A program made the position numbers and the translations under genes. A stretch of DNA of 64,000 bases from the NCBI GenBank assembly GCA_020466095.1, contig CM035807.1, positions 28,042,382 to 28,106,381 of the forward strand, written 5' to 3'. Origin of the DNA: Chlorops oryzae (lineage: Eukaryota > Arthropoda > Insecta > Diptera > Chloropidae). Shown here in pieces: positions 35,731 to 47,220 of the stretch; the stretch's first letter is position 1; each line of letters begins with the position of its first letter. The notes below the pieces were generated by a model. That model made no database searches. It saw only the letters and a program-made list of their open reading frames with translations, and was not told the origin of the DNA.

Positions 35731-38024
35731 GGTTTTTTGGGTACATGAAATTTCGAAATTCGTTAGTTTTTGACAATATCGATCAATTTCTATCACATAG
35801 GCCAGATAGCCTTGTTTAAAACAGGTGGTAATTTTTTTTGTATTCCTTAGGAATTCTTCGACTCACGGTATCAGAATTAAAATTGTATACCTACAAATAT
35901 ACATACGAATACACGGAAGGTCCTGAGTTGCTAGATATTCTCATTGCTTATAGCTAATATTCTTCAAAATCGACACAATCCAAAAAACGAGTTTCGTAAT
36001 TTTTCAAGAAAAATTTGATTTTTTATAGCGGAAAATTTAGATTTGTGACCCTTTTGAAGAGGATTTTCAATTGATTGTTAAAATGAACTTATGTCAGAAC
36101 CCACCTTTTTCATACAGGCTAAATTTCTTTTTTTTTTTTCATTTAAAAAAATTATTTTTAGTTTGAAATTCTGTTTCACCCTGTTTTATTTGAGTGCCCC
36201 AATTTTCGTTTTTTAAATTAAATATTCAGGTTTCATTATTTTATCTCGTCTCGTGCCATCGACTGCGGAGGAAAGGTGAAATGTAGTCAATTTTAGTTTT
36301 TGACGACTTTGCACTAAAGCTTTTTGCGAGTATTTTTGGCGCAGATATATATATCGCAGTTGAAAACATTAAAAATTCAAATATAAGCTTTATATTTTAT
36401 GGACATACCGTGGAGTATGCATCGTAATTTTAAGCTAACTTATTTTTGGAATGCTTTGAATTTGTTATTTCAAAACAATATTTTTTTTTTTACTTTAAAT
36501 ATATTTTTCATTCAATTTTGAGTAATTTTTCTAAAAAATTAATCACTTGCACTCATTTCTTTTTTCTTTTGTTTCAATTCAACCACAGAATGCTAATGAT
36601 GCGTCTCCTTTCGCGCACGTTCTCAGCGACACAACAACAATCCAGGCACTAAATTCACTGAACTCATGCTGCATAGAATTGAATTGCTCCCGTTGCCTGG
36701 ATATGAGTACATAAGTACAAATATGTATGTCAAACTCGGTCGGCAGTTCCCTGCTCGTTGCTACGTGAGCTCACCAGTACACCACACCACACCAAACCAA
36801 ACCAAACCAAACCAAACCACAGAGCACAGCATACAGAACACAGCAAACACAACGCACAGGACAGGACTCACACTCGCTCGTCTGCTGCTAATCTGTCTGC
36901 TGAAGCGTAAAATATCCTAGCATTACATCCTCGTACCTTCCAACAAATATTTACTCAATGTGCTTAATCTGAAATCTTCAACCACCCGAACTCCTAAAAG
37001 CACGCTACCGTATTTTAACCTACCCAAACAAATTCTCATTACGACTTTCTGAAACTTCTTGCTGTGCCGGTAGCTCAACTTCTCGCAACACTCACCGAAT
37101 CCGTTGTTGCCTTCTGCCAAACGAAAAAACCAAAAACAAAAAAAAATAACAACAAAACGATGAAAAATACGGGTACATCAAGTCGACAAGTCCTTAAACA
37201 TCAACGTAAAAACGTTGTGCTTTTTTGCTCACGAATTTCTGCTTTTTCCTTTATCGGAGTTATGTTGCGAGTTTGAATCCAGCAATGAAACGGCAAGTAC
37301 GAAAAAAAAGTCCTCAAAATATTACACGAGTTCCCATTCACGCTGTTGCTCCGCTAGCTGTCTATATATACACAAAGGCGCACAAACTTTTCTCCTCAAG
37401 ATACATGTGCGCTCTCACATACATCCAGGCGCTATCTTTTCACCTGTTCGGAAGCGTCTACTACTCTTTTTAGTACTTTTTTACTGCTTTACTACTTTCT
37501 CTGTAGCTCTCTCCTACTTTCTATATCTCTCTCTATGTCTCTTTCAAATAAATTTCAAAAGCTCCATTTCTCTTCTTTCGGATATTTCCCCTCATAATTT
37601 GTTGCATATTTCAAGGCACCGGCATTCGAATTTAGTCATTCAATTCCAAATGGGTCCTCTACTCATGTTCGTAGAGCTTTTACGTGCTTTTATGTTACGT
37701 TTGTTTGATTAGTCATTATTTTTGAAATCATTTGTTTATTACATTTTGCATTCTAAATAACTAAATTCTCGAAACCAACATATTTTGAAGTATGTCTGAA
37801 AGGAGCTTATTTAACAGGCAATCCATTGCTGGAATTAATCTTTCTGCGAAGATTTTTATGCCTGTACCAGAGAAAAATATGCGATACAATTGGGATGCTT
37901 AATTTAATTATTTTTCTCGTATGTACACACGCTAAATACTCTGGGTGAATAGGCATATATGGTGAAATTTTGGCGGATTTTCGCATTTTTTTCAAATTCT
38001 CCTAATCTCTTCTATGCCAAATTT
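35731..38024. other. non-coding stretch, partly 5'-UTR-like
   Basis: No gene is supported. The part at 36580-37650 is less AT-biased and has CA-rich, CAACAACAA-type sequence plus a (CCAAA)n microsatellite at about 36788-36816, as in fly 5' UTRs or first introns. The 165-codon frame at 37215-37712 has no recognisable domain and starts within a low-complexity patch. It could be a non-coding exon of a gene outside the window, but I cannot show that. Confidence 0.4.
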
Positions 38025-38310
38025 CGTTGCTCAGAGGCGCCTTCTTCTATTTTTGGCCAAGAATTGTGTGGAGTCGCGACACTGTGCGCCATATACCGAT
38101 ATTTATTCGATTTTCCGTATTATAACGTATGTTTGTATGTAAGTATGAAAACCGCTCCTTTGCCACGCCCACATTTCCAAATTTTTTGAAATCTAATCGA
38201 AGGCTATACTCTCAAACTCGAAATCTCATTCAAATATTTCGAAAAAGTCTGATTTTGGGGCAGTTTTAGGATTATTGTGACAGACCCTCTCAACTAGCAA
38301 AATAGGTCGA
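38025..38310 (+). repeat. fragment of the dispersed repeat seen at 40.9-41.1 kb
   Basis: CCATATACCGA, TTTGCCACGCCCAC and CTGATTTTGGGGCAGTTTT occur here and at 40915-41060 in the same order. Both precede a 'GTGACA..ACCCT' word. These are copies of one family, part of the ATACCCGAC-ended element at 40813-41481. Confidence 0.7.
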
Positions 38311-38649
38311 AAATTTGTCAGTTCTTACCTATTTTAGGTCAGAATATTTTATTGAGGTATCCTAAATAGGACATAGTTACGTCCGTACGACGTTGATTTT
38401 ACGTAAGTGGGGAATATATTGGAAGTCGATTGGCGGTAATATTAGGGCATAATACGGCAGTTCGACTTCAAAGTCAGGGCGAAAAGAAGTCCGTGCGAAA
38501 AAGACCAATTCTCGACCTAAGTAATTGGGCTTATGAGTAAAACGAAGTTCGCGAGAGAAAAAGAGAGCGACATATGTAAATATCGATTATAATCGAAATA
38601 ATTATTTCATTCTTACCCACATAAAATTCCTCACACACCTTTGCCGGAG

Positions 38650-38828
38650 CTGTCGCTCGGAGGAGGAGGAGGAATCTATTATCCACCTTATGTGTCAGTG
38701 TCCGGCCTTATCGTCAAAAAGACTGTCTCTACTAGGACATACCTTTCTGACCAGCCTCACCGAACTGTCCGAAATCAAAATTTCAGACATCGCGCGGTTC
38801 ATCAGGAAGTCAAATTGGCTTTTATAAG
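38650..38828 (+). pseudogene. C-terminal end of a LINE ORF2
   Basis: In the frame ending at the TAA near 38826, the translation has a run of Glu followed by SIIHLMCQCPALSSKR, then FLTSLTELSEIKISDIARFI and a final SNWLL. The 'EEEE.I.HL.C.CPAL...R' Cys/His-type motif, the 'L..L.E..I.DI..FI' block and the short tail are typical of the extreme C-terminus of Jockey- or R1-like non-LTR ORF2 proteins. Upstream sequence is not LINE-like, so the copy is 5'-truncated, as usual for LINEs. Confidence 0.78.
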
Positions 38829-38922
38829 AAGTGGAAAGGGGATAGTCGTGTCTCTCTATGGTATCACAAAGGGCCTACCTATGAGCCTACGTGAGCTATT
38901 AGCTGCCGCATCTACCTACCTA
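38829..38922 (+). repeat. LINE 3' UTR and (CCTA)n tail
   Basis: After the ORF2 stop comes GGTATCACAAAGGGCC, a GTGAGC stretch, and a TACCTACCTAC tail. The same GGTATCACAA block and CCTA tail end the SINEs at 7766-7985 and 25185-25429. The tail is interrupted by element C and resumes at 39867. Confidence 0.75.
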
Positions 38923-39866
38923 CACTCAAAAAATTCCGTCGTAGAATCTACGATATCCGACGTAGAATTTATTATATCCGCAATTGATATAGGTCCAATT
39001 GCAAGATATCATAGATTCTACGAACGCTTTGCAGTAGTTTCTACGATGAGGATTGATTTCAACGATATATAACGTAGATTTAACGATATTTCATCTTAGG
39101 AACTATGATGTTATTTCATAGGAACTACGATATCAAATCATGCACTACGATACCAAATCATAGGAGCTACGGTTTCAAATCTTGAAGTACATTTCGATAA
39201 CTTCTTAATTTTGATATGAATTCTTGTCGTGGGGTCAATCCCTGCTCCATGGCTTTTTTTTTTTTTTTTTTAGAAAAGGAAAATTTAATTTTACATTATT
39301 TAAAAAACTGAGAAATAAAAGATTTTACCAAATTTTGTATGCTTAAAAAATTTTTAAAAAATTTATAGAATTTGTGAAAGAGCTTGTGCGTGACGTTTTG
39401 GAAGGCGCAATGAAAGCAACCCATTTATTTGGTTGGCAACTTACTTTCTGTTTTCCCCAGTAATATTTGCCTTGAAATTTACTTTTCTGTTTTATTATTC
39501 TCCATTTTTCCACCAATTTCTTTGGCCTGGACAGGGTTCGAACTCGGACCTTCCAGATTACAAGTCTAGCACACTTTAACTACGCCATCGCGTGATATGA
39601 TTTGAGCTTGCTAGTTTTATTATATCAATATAAGTGGGAAACAGTCAGCTATTAGGTTGACAGTAGAACTTATTGTATTTTGACGTAGATTCTATGATTT
39701 TCCATCGTAGATTCTACGATATTTAAATCGTAAAATCTATGATGGACAAATTTCACAAGTAGAAACTATTATAATCACAGTAAAACTTATTGTAATTTAC
39801 GTAGATTCTATTATATTTTTCTACGTCTTCCTATCGTAGAAACAACGATGCAAAATTTTTTCAGTT
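38923..39866. mobile_element. iterated-motif TIR element C with two tRNA-like modules
   Basis: The element is about 944 bp, inserted in a CCTA tail: TACCTACCTA lies on both sides. The ends are CACTCAAAAAATTCCG and, in reverse complement, AACTGAAAAAATTTTG. The arms iterate the palindrome-forming word TCGTAGAATCTACGA and variants (GTAGAAACTACGATATC, CATAGGAACTACGA) at least 15 times. A B-box-like sequence (+, 39230-39244) and a fuller tRNA-like module (-, 39592-39524) face each other across an AT-rich middle. No protein frame of note. Confidence 0.7.
39524..39592 (-). other. tRNA(Thr)-like module of element C
   Basis: On the minus strand GATGGCGTAGTTAAAGTG (A-box/D-arm region) is followed by an anticodon-like arm CTAGA-CTTGTAA-TCTGG. 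That arm has a 5-bp stem with one G-T pair and a 7-base loop with TGT in the middle. Then comes GAGTTCGAACCC, a near-consensus B box. The acceptor stem does not close well. It is the best tRNA mimic among the modules in this window, but probably not a functional tRNA. Confidence 0.6.
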
Positions 39867-40812
39867 TACCTACCTACCTACCCACATGAACTTATCGTAA
39901 AATGAATAAAATTATATCAACAAAATATATTCTATTAAATAAAATACAAATAAAATAGAGACTTTATGCGAGCATATTTTTCGATTGCAAAAAGTGAAAC
40001 ACGTATGCCAGCCAAGATTTATGGTAAAAGCACTCCTTCTACCTCTCCTTTTTTCACCGGCCTTTTCAATGAAGAAAAATAAAATGAAATTTGTTCATAA
40101 AAAATATTTTCCCATACAAAAAAAGCTGGCTCTAAGGACCCAACAAGCAAAATAGAGAAAATTGACCAGCCTTAAGTCCATTTAACCTATTTTGGTCAAA
40201 TGGCCTTTTTACCCATTTCTGACCAAATTTCTACCTTCAAAATGACGGGTATAAAAATTGATTTAAACCAAAACGAGAGAAATTTCCTGCCATACATAAC
40301 GGCACCAAAAAGCCCGCATGAAAAAATATTTAAATGAAATTAAAATCGTATTGGCACCATCGGCTATATGCAAAATTAATTAAAAACCATTTTGCACAAA
40401 TGTCTGCATACCTTTTTTTTTTTTATAAATTCAACACACACGAATTTTATATAAATGACCACAAACTTCCGCTAAAACAATTAAAAATAAATTATTTTCG
40501 TAGCGTCTGTGTCGATAGCTTGCCTCGGTCAGTTTTCGATGTCCCGCATTAACCAAATCAAAGCATATTTTGCAGATTATTCAAAAAAAAAAGGAAGGAA
40601 AAACCCCTCTTGGTGTGGAAAATGGACACAACCAAATGAAATTTGTAATTCTTCCTCATAATTAAAGAGTGACTGGTGGCTAATCAGAGCACTCTCGACG
40701 GAAATTCGAACAAGCTCAAAGCGGAAAAGGCCGCTTTTTTTTGTATACAAAACAACAAACCAACACAAACAATTAGGTAAGGGTGTTATAGTCAGGCGAG
40801 CCTGACAATAAA
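39867..40812. other. non-coding stretch
   Basis: Begins with the resumed CCTA tail of the LINE. No gene. Around 40135-40250, AGCAAAATAG and GACCAAATTTCT words resemble sequence near 38290-38340 and may belong to another shared repeat. Confidence 0.4.
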
Positions 40813-41481
40813 ATACCCGACGCAGACACACATGTTCCAATCATTTTTAAACTGCTCCAAAAAACAGGACCATTAAGAAAAAATATTCTAGAGATTTTTA
40901 AAGTCACAAGGGGCCCCATATACCGACTTTTGTTTTAATTTCTTTGCCACGCCCACTTTTCCAATTTTATTGAATTATAATCCGAGGCGTAAATATACGC
41001 TCAAATTCTAAGTTTCATAGAAATATTTCAAAAAATTCTGATTTTGGGGCAGTTTTGAGATTTTTGTGACATACCCTAGTGCTGGAGGTACCCTTAATAA
41101 TGGACCGATCAAAGAAATTTTAGGGGAGGATGGTTATGGGTAGATATGTTCACATATCAGATTGCATCAAGATATCTTGAAAAACTCCGATTTAAGAGCA
41201 GTTTTTGTGATTTTCATAACAGACCCTAGTACTGGAGGTACCCCTATAAATGGGTCCGAACGGGTCCATTCTCGAACTTGTTTATACTCATGTCCCCATG
41301 AGCACGCATACTAAATTTCGTCAAGATAGCTCAACTCCTTCGATAAGAAAACTGTATACAAACAGCCGGACAGACGGACGGACATGGCTTAATCCATTTT
41401 GTATGGTCTATCTAGACTGGTTCTGAGTGTTACACACAACCACACCAACGCAATGTACCCGACACACTCTGTGTCGGGTAT
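40813..41481. mobile_element. ATACCCGAC-ended repeat element
   Basis: The left end is ATACCCGACGCAGACAC and the right end is the inverted ATACCCGACACAGAGTG. Just outside the left end is the palindrome GTCAGGCGAGCCTGAC. The interior has TTTGCCACGCCCAC, GGAGGTACCC twice, and GGACAGACGGACGGACATGG. Relatives lie at 38025-38310 and 13600-13680. The layout is familiar from dispersed fly repeats; I cannot assign a superfamily. Confidence 0.6.
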
Positions 41482-43150
41482 AAAAAGGAAAGAGGAAAGA
41501 AAAAAGCCCACCAATTTAATTCAGAGTTCACCAAATGATTTCATTTCCTTGCCTTCTGCTCTTTACGAACCACACAACAGCAACAAAGAATGACAAATGT
41601 CAACTTCCGTATCCGCTTTTGGGGTAGGCTTTTTGTGTGTGTATGCGTGTGTTAGTGTGTTGGCCTTAAGATTGATGCGTTTGGTTAGTGCTAAATTAAA
41701 TCACGATAATTCATTGGATTTGAGGCATTTGATGTCCGAGGGGAGAGAAATTCATTAACACATGTATTATTCAACGGATAAAACCCATAACAATTTATTC
41801 GGTAATTCGGCGTTTTGTTGGCAAAAGTGCTTAAGCGACCATGAATCAAAAATTTATTCCGAGTGAGCGAATCGTATGCATTCCAAAAAAAAAAAATATG
41901 TAGTGCTAAAGAATTTCAATTTATAATACGTTCTTGTTGGAGTAGGTACCCAGAAAGAAATGTTCGCATACATGACATGAACATAAGCGGTGCACACTGC
42001 AGTGCACTGGTCTGAAATGTATAAAAATAATGGACAAAAATCGATATTTCCTAAACCGTTAGAGCTACATCAACTAAATTTAACGTAGCCTTGTGTTTAA
42101 ATAGGTAGGATCCTGCCAAATATGAGCTTTATATATCATCAGCTACGCCCGCTTGGCTCATATATGTTCATACAAGTTACAGAAAAAATTCGTACAAAAG
42201 TTAGAATTTAAGTAAAGCAGATCGTTCCAGTAAGGAAAGCCAGATATAATATTATCCCCCTAACCGCTTTTCGTCGTGAGTTGGAAGGAAATATTTTGAG
42301 CGGCCAACCCCAATCGATATATGTATGTATGTATTTGTATTGTATGTATTTCTATTCAAAGCGTTTAATGTAAGAATTACCTTGTTTGTACGAACTGTTA
42401 AATCGCCAGGCCCCGAAACGCCATGAATTATGGAAGCGTTCATAAAATGAACTCGAGAATCGCTTTGAAACTATTAACAAGCGTCAGCTGTTTTTCAAAA
42501 CGATTCGATGATTTATACGATTGAAGCTAGCGAACGGAGAAATAAGGTAGCGATTTGAAAATGTGTAGGACTCAACACACTTCGAGATTTCAAAACGTTT
42601 TGAAAATCCGTTTTTTTTTTTTTTTGGATGCGTTCTGAGTTAAAGCTGTTTCAATCACCCCGGCATATGTGTCCGTATAAACGTGGTATATCTAAGAAAT
42701 ATAATTTACTTGAATTCGATTTTCAAATTGGCTTTCTATATTGTTATCGACAACAGTCCAGGCAAAACGCACAGCACTAATGTCAAAGCAATTATTTTTT
42801 TTAAAAAGGTAGCTGCAGTTGGAACTACATCATTACTACATAGAAAAATGGAAAATTATTTTAGTTGGCTTCGAAAGAGGCAATTTTAAAGATTCATAAT
42901 ATGCTTTTGACTGAAAAATTATTAAAAGTAAAGGTAAAAAAAAGAGTATTTTTAGATCCTAAGCGTAAATCGAATGAATTGCTGTTTTTTTTTCTTTTTA
43001 CAAAATCATAAAACAAACCTTTTTCTTCGATTAGCAACTTATTCCAGTGTATTTTGATGTTTTCACATATATTTTCACAAAATTAAACGAACACCTTATT
43101 TGTAGAAAGAACAGAACGCAATCAGCTTAGCTGACATTTGCTTATATGCC
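41482..43150. other. non-coding stretch
   Basis: No gene, RNA gene or clear repeat. GT-rich microsatellite-like sequence near 41630-41660 and (ATGT)n near 42320-42350. Confidence 0.4.
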
Positions 43151-44173
43151 ATTCAGACGAGCATCGAAATCCCGGGATTTCGGCACTTGGATTTCGTGAA
43201 ATCCATATCGAAATCCAAGCGTTCACACGACAATATCGCCATTGAGAGGATTTGGTTTGACAGCCATTCATCTGTTTGTAGTGCTGCCAGTTGTTGGGAA
43301 ATTTCCTTAAAAATTTTTAGGGATTTTTTTTAAACAAAAAATGACTTGTAGGGACAAAAGTACAGATTTCTTAAAATCGGCAAATGTACGGAATTTGTGA
43401 TGTATTCCAAAATATTTAATAAATTTTGTATATATTTGGTTGTCATAAAATTAAAAAGACAAAATAAAAACTATGCCAACCTGTGTTTATGTGAAAAAGT
43501 TCGGTCGAAGCTATCGTTAAGCGTCGATAGTCTATAAATTTGAAAATTTAAATAGAATTTGTATAGGCTTTTTTGAATAAATTGAAAACTGTTTTATTTA
43601 CCGCTACAAGATAAGGCCTATTCATATATTTAATGAAATCATTTTTACTTGAACTACAACAAAAAAAACTTAATAAACTTTTTATTTTTGAAAAAAAAAA
43701 AACAAAATTTCAAATGACTTTAGTACGATTCGGAGTTCCAGACTACCCTGAAAGGTTCTCAAAAATATTAGCCTACCATATTCATGGCTACTCATACATT
43801 TTTGTATGCAAGAGGCATATTATTAAAAAAAAAATACAACGATATTTGTGGTAGGGAAAAACGTAAAGAATTGTGGGGATTTTTTTTTAGTTTGTAGGGA
43901 TTTTTTCGTTTGCGTGTGGCAGCATTGCCTGTTTGTTTACTTTCGTTTTTTCAAAATTTGACAGTAGTGTTGCAACATTTCTTCGATACATATCGAAAAA
44001 CACAGAGTTGCATCCAGTTTGTTCCGGATTTCTCCTGGGATTTCGTTGAAATCCAATTTCTGAGCGGATATCGTTTGACATTCATTTGTATGGGAAATCC
44101 GCTGGATTTCGACTGGATATCGGCTGAAATCCTCAAAAGTGCCGAAATCCCGGGATTTCGATGCCGTCTGAAT
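43151..44173. mobile_element. ~1-kb TIR element with palindromic ends
   Basis: The ends begin ATTCAGACG; both arms then contain the 16-bp perfect palindrome GAAATCCCGGGATTTC followed by GGCACTT. Further GGATTTCG/CGAAATCC words follow in each arm. The middle carries GTGCTGCCA (43281) and TGGCAGCAT (43918) in opposite orientation with matching GGGATTTTTT tracts, suggesting another element nested inside at about 43280-43926. The 128-codon frame at 43910-44296 lies across the right arm and is not a gene. Confidence 0.7.
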
Positions 44174-45697
44174 CCCATATTACTTTCAAAAGACGAAACT
44201 GCCGATAATCGCATCATATGGTCTAAAATTGTAATTCCTCATATTATTTCCACATATAACTTATTTCAATCTATTTGCTATAAACGAAACCGTTAAAAGA
44301 ATTAATTTTTACAACATTACTGTTTGGATGCATGTCATCGTTTACTCCCGGTTTGTAACATTGTTAAACACATAAAATGTAGATATAGCAACGCCATCAT
44401 ATTTAGTTTAATCAGATTAACAGAACAGTCTGCGAAAAGACTTAAGACGCGAACGAGAGGAATGAGGGGTCAATATCAATGAAATATAAGATCGCATATA
44501 TATATTCGTTTCCCCCAATTTTTACGAAGTTTGTAGCAATAGATCCATTTTTATAGCCAAAAATATCTTTGGGTGGTATGGGCGGTGGGTGGTGGGAGGG
44601 TTAAATTTTGATGAAACTTCGAAATATTCTTAATGAAGCCATATTAGGGACTTGTGCCAAACATTGTCCTACGAAACTTCTTTCTATTTTTGTCCATCGA
44701 ATGTATGGCATCGATGCACTGTGCGTCGGCACTTTAAAGTATACTACATGGCCAGATTTTCCACATTTTTTCACACACATTTATCATCTACAAGTTAAAG
44801 CTGATCCAATCTCACAAATATCAAGTAATCAAATTGCAGTTTAAAAAATTAAATTTTCTTTTTAAGCATACTTTAAGGCTACAACAAAAACGAACAACGC
44901 ATCCAATGAAATAAATTATGAAAAAGCTTTTCTCTGTCAACGGAATTTCGGAATATCGTTTCGATACATGTCCTACATATCCTTTGGGGCACCTTGTTTG
45001 CGCTTTTTGGCCCTTTCGCGCTTAATTGCTTCTGTTTATTTACACTCTTCTTTTTTTCTTTATTATATTTTTTGGCGATGACATTACGGCATGGAGTTTT
45101 TCGACGAAACTAAGCTCCCAGTTGATTAATTACATTGTCTGCATGTATTTTCGAAGATAAAACAATAAAAAAAAGTCGGAAACCAAGAAATGACATTGGC
45201 TCGCAATGCCGGGGACCGTGTTTAATTGGAATTAATTAAGTTCAAATTAGCGAAAGACTGCTAATTCCATTGATGGTTATTGTATTTTTCTATGCATTGG
45301 ACTGTGAAGAAGCCATGAAGAGGAAGTTATGTCGTTACTATACCATACCATATTTTTGTGTTCTTTTAGATAAACTGTTCCGGAATCAAAGGCGAATATT
45401 TAACGAGGTAGAGAGAAAAATGGAAGAAAGAAATTTTGGCTAATTTGAAGCCGCCGATGTGGAAAATCTTATCCATTTATTTTTTCCAACGAATCGTTTT
45501 TCTTGATAAAAGGAAAAAGGACATCCACTTAATGCGAATGGACATTCAAATTGATTTTAGATTCGTTCCAACTTTTACCAGAAACACTTGTACAGAGGAT
45601 TTGTTATGCAAAACAAAACCCTTTTTTAAATCTTTGCATATTTTTAGGCAATTGCAATTCAGAATAAAAAAAAATTCAGATAGCAAGCCGTCGACGG
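44174..45697. other. non-coding stretch with repeat fragments
   Basis: No gene. About 44370-44450 is a fragment of the dispersed repeat of 11350-12078. About 44640-44730 resembles the 38020-38090 repeat (TTTCTATTTTTG, GCACTGTGCG). Confidence 0.4.
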
Positions 45698-46139
45698 CTC
45701 AAGGCTCAGTTACTCTTGATTGAACGTAACTTAACTTTACTTATTCAATCAGCTGACTTGATCTGTTAAGTACATTTTGTATTGAAGCAGTTACTGATTA
45801 CTAGAGCGTGTATTTTTAAGCATTTATAAAATTGAAGCGTACTTTATGGGGCAAAAAATTTGTTCAATTTACATAAAGTTAAGATTCAAATCGATTTTTA
45901 GCCTATTTAAGACTTTTTAAAAGCTAGGAAATCCCCTTGAAGTTCAAATTCGCTACTTATTTCCAAAATGGTGATAAGAAAAAAAATATCCCCCCCACAA
46001 AGTATGCTTCAAATTTATAAATGCTTAAAAATACACGCTCTACTGATTACTTAATTTGACTTAAGATAAGAATCTGTGGAAAACAGATTTCAATAAGTTA
46101 AGTTAAGTTACGTTCATCAACGAGTAACTGAGTCTTCAG
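45698..46139. mobile_element. outer TIR element (CTCAGTTACTC ends)
   Basis: The left arm has CTCAGTTACTCTTGATTGAA and CGTAACTTAACTTTACTTAT; the right arm carries near-identical reverse-complement sequence. The arms are about 45 bp. Most of the interior is the nested MITE at 45802-46042, so the original element was only about 190 bp. Confidence 0.7.
45802..46042. mobile_element. nested hAT-type MITE with perfect 8-bp duplication
   Basis: The ends are TAGAGCGTGTATTTTTAAGC on both sides in inverted orientation, continuing ATTTATAAA. CTGATTAC flanks it exactly at 45794-45801 and 46043-46050. The interior word AAAATCGATTT and the AAAGCATACTTT-type arms resemble the MITEs at 17821 and 22098, though the terminal bases differ. 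Non-coding. Confidence 0.85.
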
Positions 46140-47220
46140 TCGCGGCACGAAGTTTTGAAGGAAAATGAAATTTCGTAACGCAAGGAGTCGAACGTTGAGA
46201 TTTCATCAAACGCTTTTCGCTCAACAACATCAACAACAACAGCAGCAGCAGCAACAACAACAACAACAACATCGCTTTAACATCATCAATTGATTGATTG
46301 ACATCCGACTTTGAGGATTTTGAAACTAAATATAACTTTACTAGTGATTTGTGAGATTCATGATTTTCATGTTCTTATCTCCATGCACTTTTTTAGACTT
46401 GTATAGAAATTCACATTTACATGCTCACAATGCAAAAACTATTGGTAGTTGGTCTAGGCCCCAACGGCTGATGAACCAACTTTGGTTGGGACTGCAGTGT
46501 TGATACTTGTACGGCCAGTTGTATTCTTAAAAAAAAAAAAAAAATATTGAATTATAACAATTTTAAGTATTGTTAGTGTTTAAGCTCAGAAATTTAAGTA
46601 CAAAGCAATTCTGAAAACAACATGGCTTATGGTCGAAGATGACACCAGATAAACACAATTTGGCCATACCTCTGGAAATATTTATGTTGCGTTTATTAAA
46701 TTCCCAAATGAATCGGTTGGGTTGCGAAAGAAGTTCAAGCGTACATTTTCTTTTTATTTATAGATCTGATCATATACAAAACAACAAGATACTAATATAG
46801 CAATTTTTACATGTGCACACCGACATTGAAACAGCTAATAGATAATCCATTTAAGTTCTGCCTGTCGCAAATATGTTGCTCTAAATCACACATCCGAGTC
46901 TTCAAAAGATTTTTCAATTTTATGCTTCCATATCTCACGGTGTTACATTTCGTGCCATTGCCAATGCCGTAAAGTTGTGCCATTGGATAGAATCATCAGT
47001 AACATTGAATGGGAATGAAGCTGTTTGGACCGAGGAATATAATACTGCTTTGTTCGTCATCGCTGTTGACATTTTTTAATGCATAGCATAAGTGACTTAG
47101 AACTAACGGTATTCTAGCATCAGAAATTAAATCAATAATACTACACACTAACAAATACAGCGCCATCTATTGATACCAGTTGGTGTAGTGTATGAGGGAT
47201 CTCCTGTCTGTATGGTAGGT
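46140..47220. other. non-coding stretch with CAA/CAG microsatellite
   Basis: No gene. A (CAA)n/(CAG)n tract occupies 46224-46273. Near 46445-46500, CCCAACGGCTG and CAACTTTGGTTGGGAC make partial hairpins. The final ~40 bp contain a degenerate version of the 52-bp unit that follows. Confidence 0.45.

Noticed and set aside
37215..37712. 165-codon frame in a less AT-rich patch
   Set aside because: No domain, signal or splice evidence; it may overlap an untranslated exon but does not read as a protein gene.
39081..39200. CRISPR-like regular spacing of a short repeat in element C
   Set aside because: Repeats are imperfect, occur in both orientations and lie in a eukaryotic TIR element; no constant repeat-spacer structure.
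43910..44296. 128-codon frame
   Set aside because: It runs across the right arm of a TIR element and its reverse strand is equally open because of palindromic sequence.
46224..46273. CAG/CAA tract as a polyglutamine coding exon
   Set aside because: No flanking open frame of useful length and no splice context; treated as a microsatellite.
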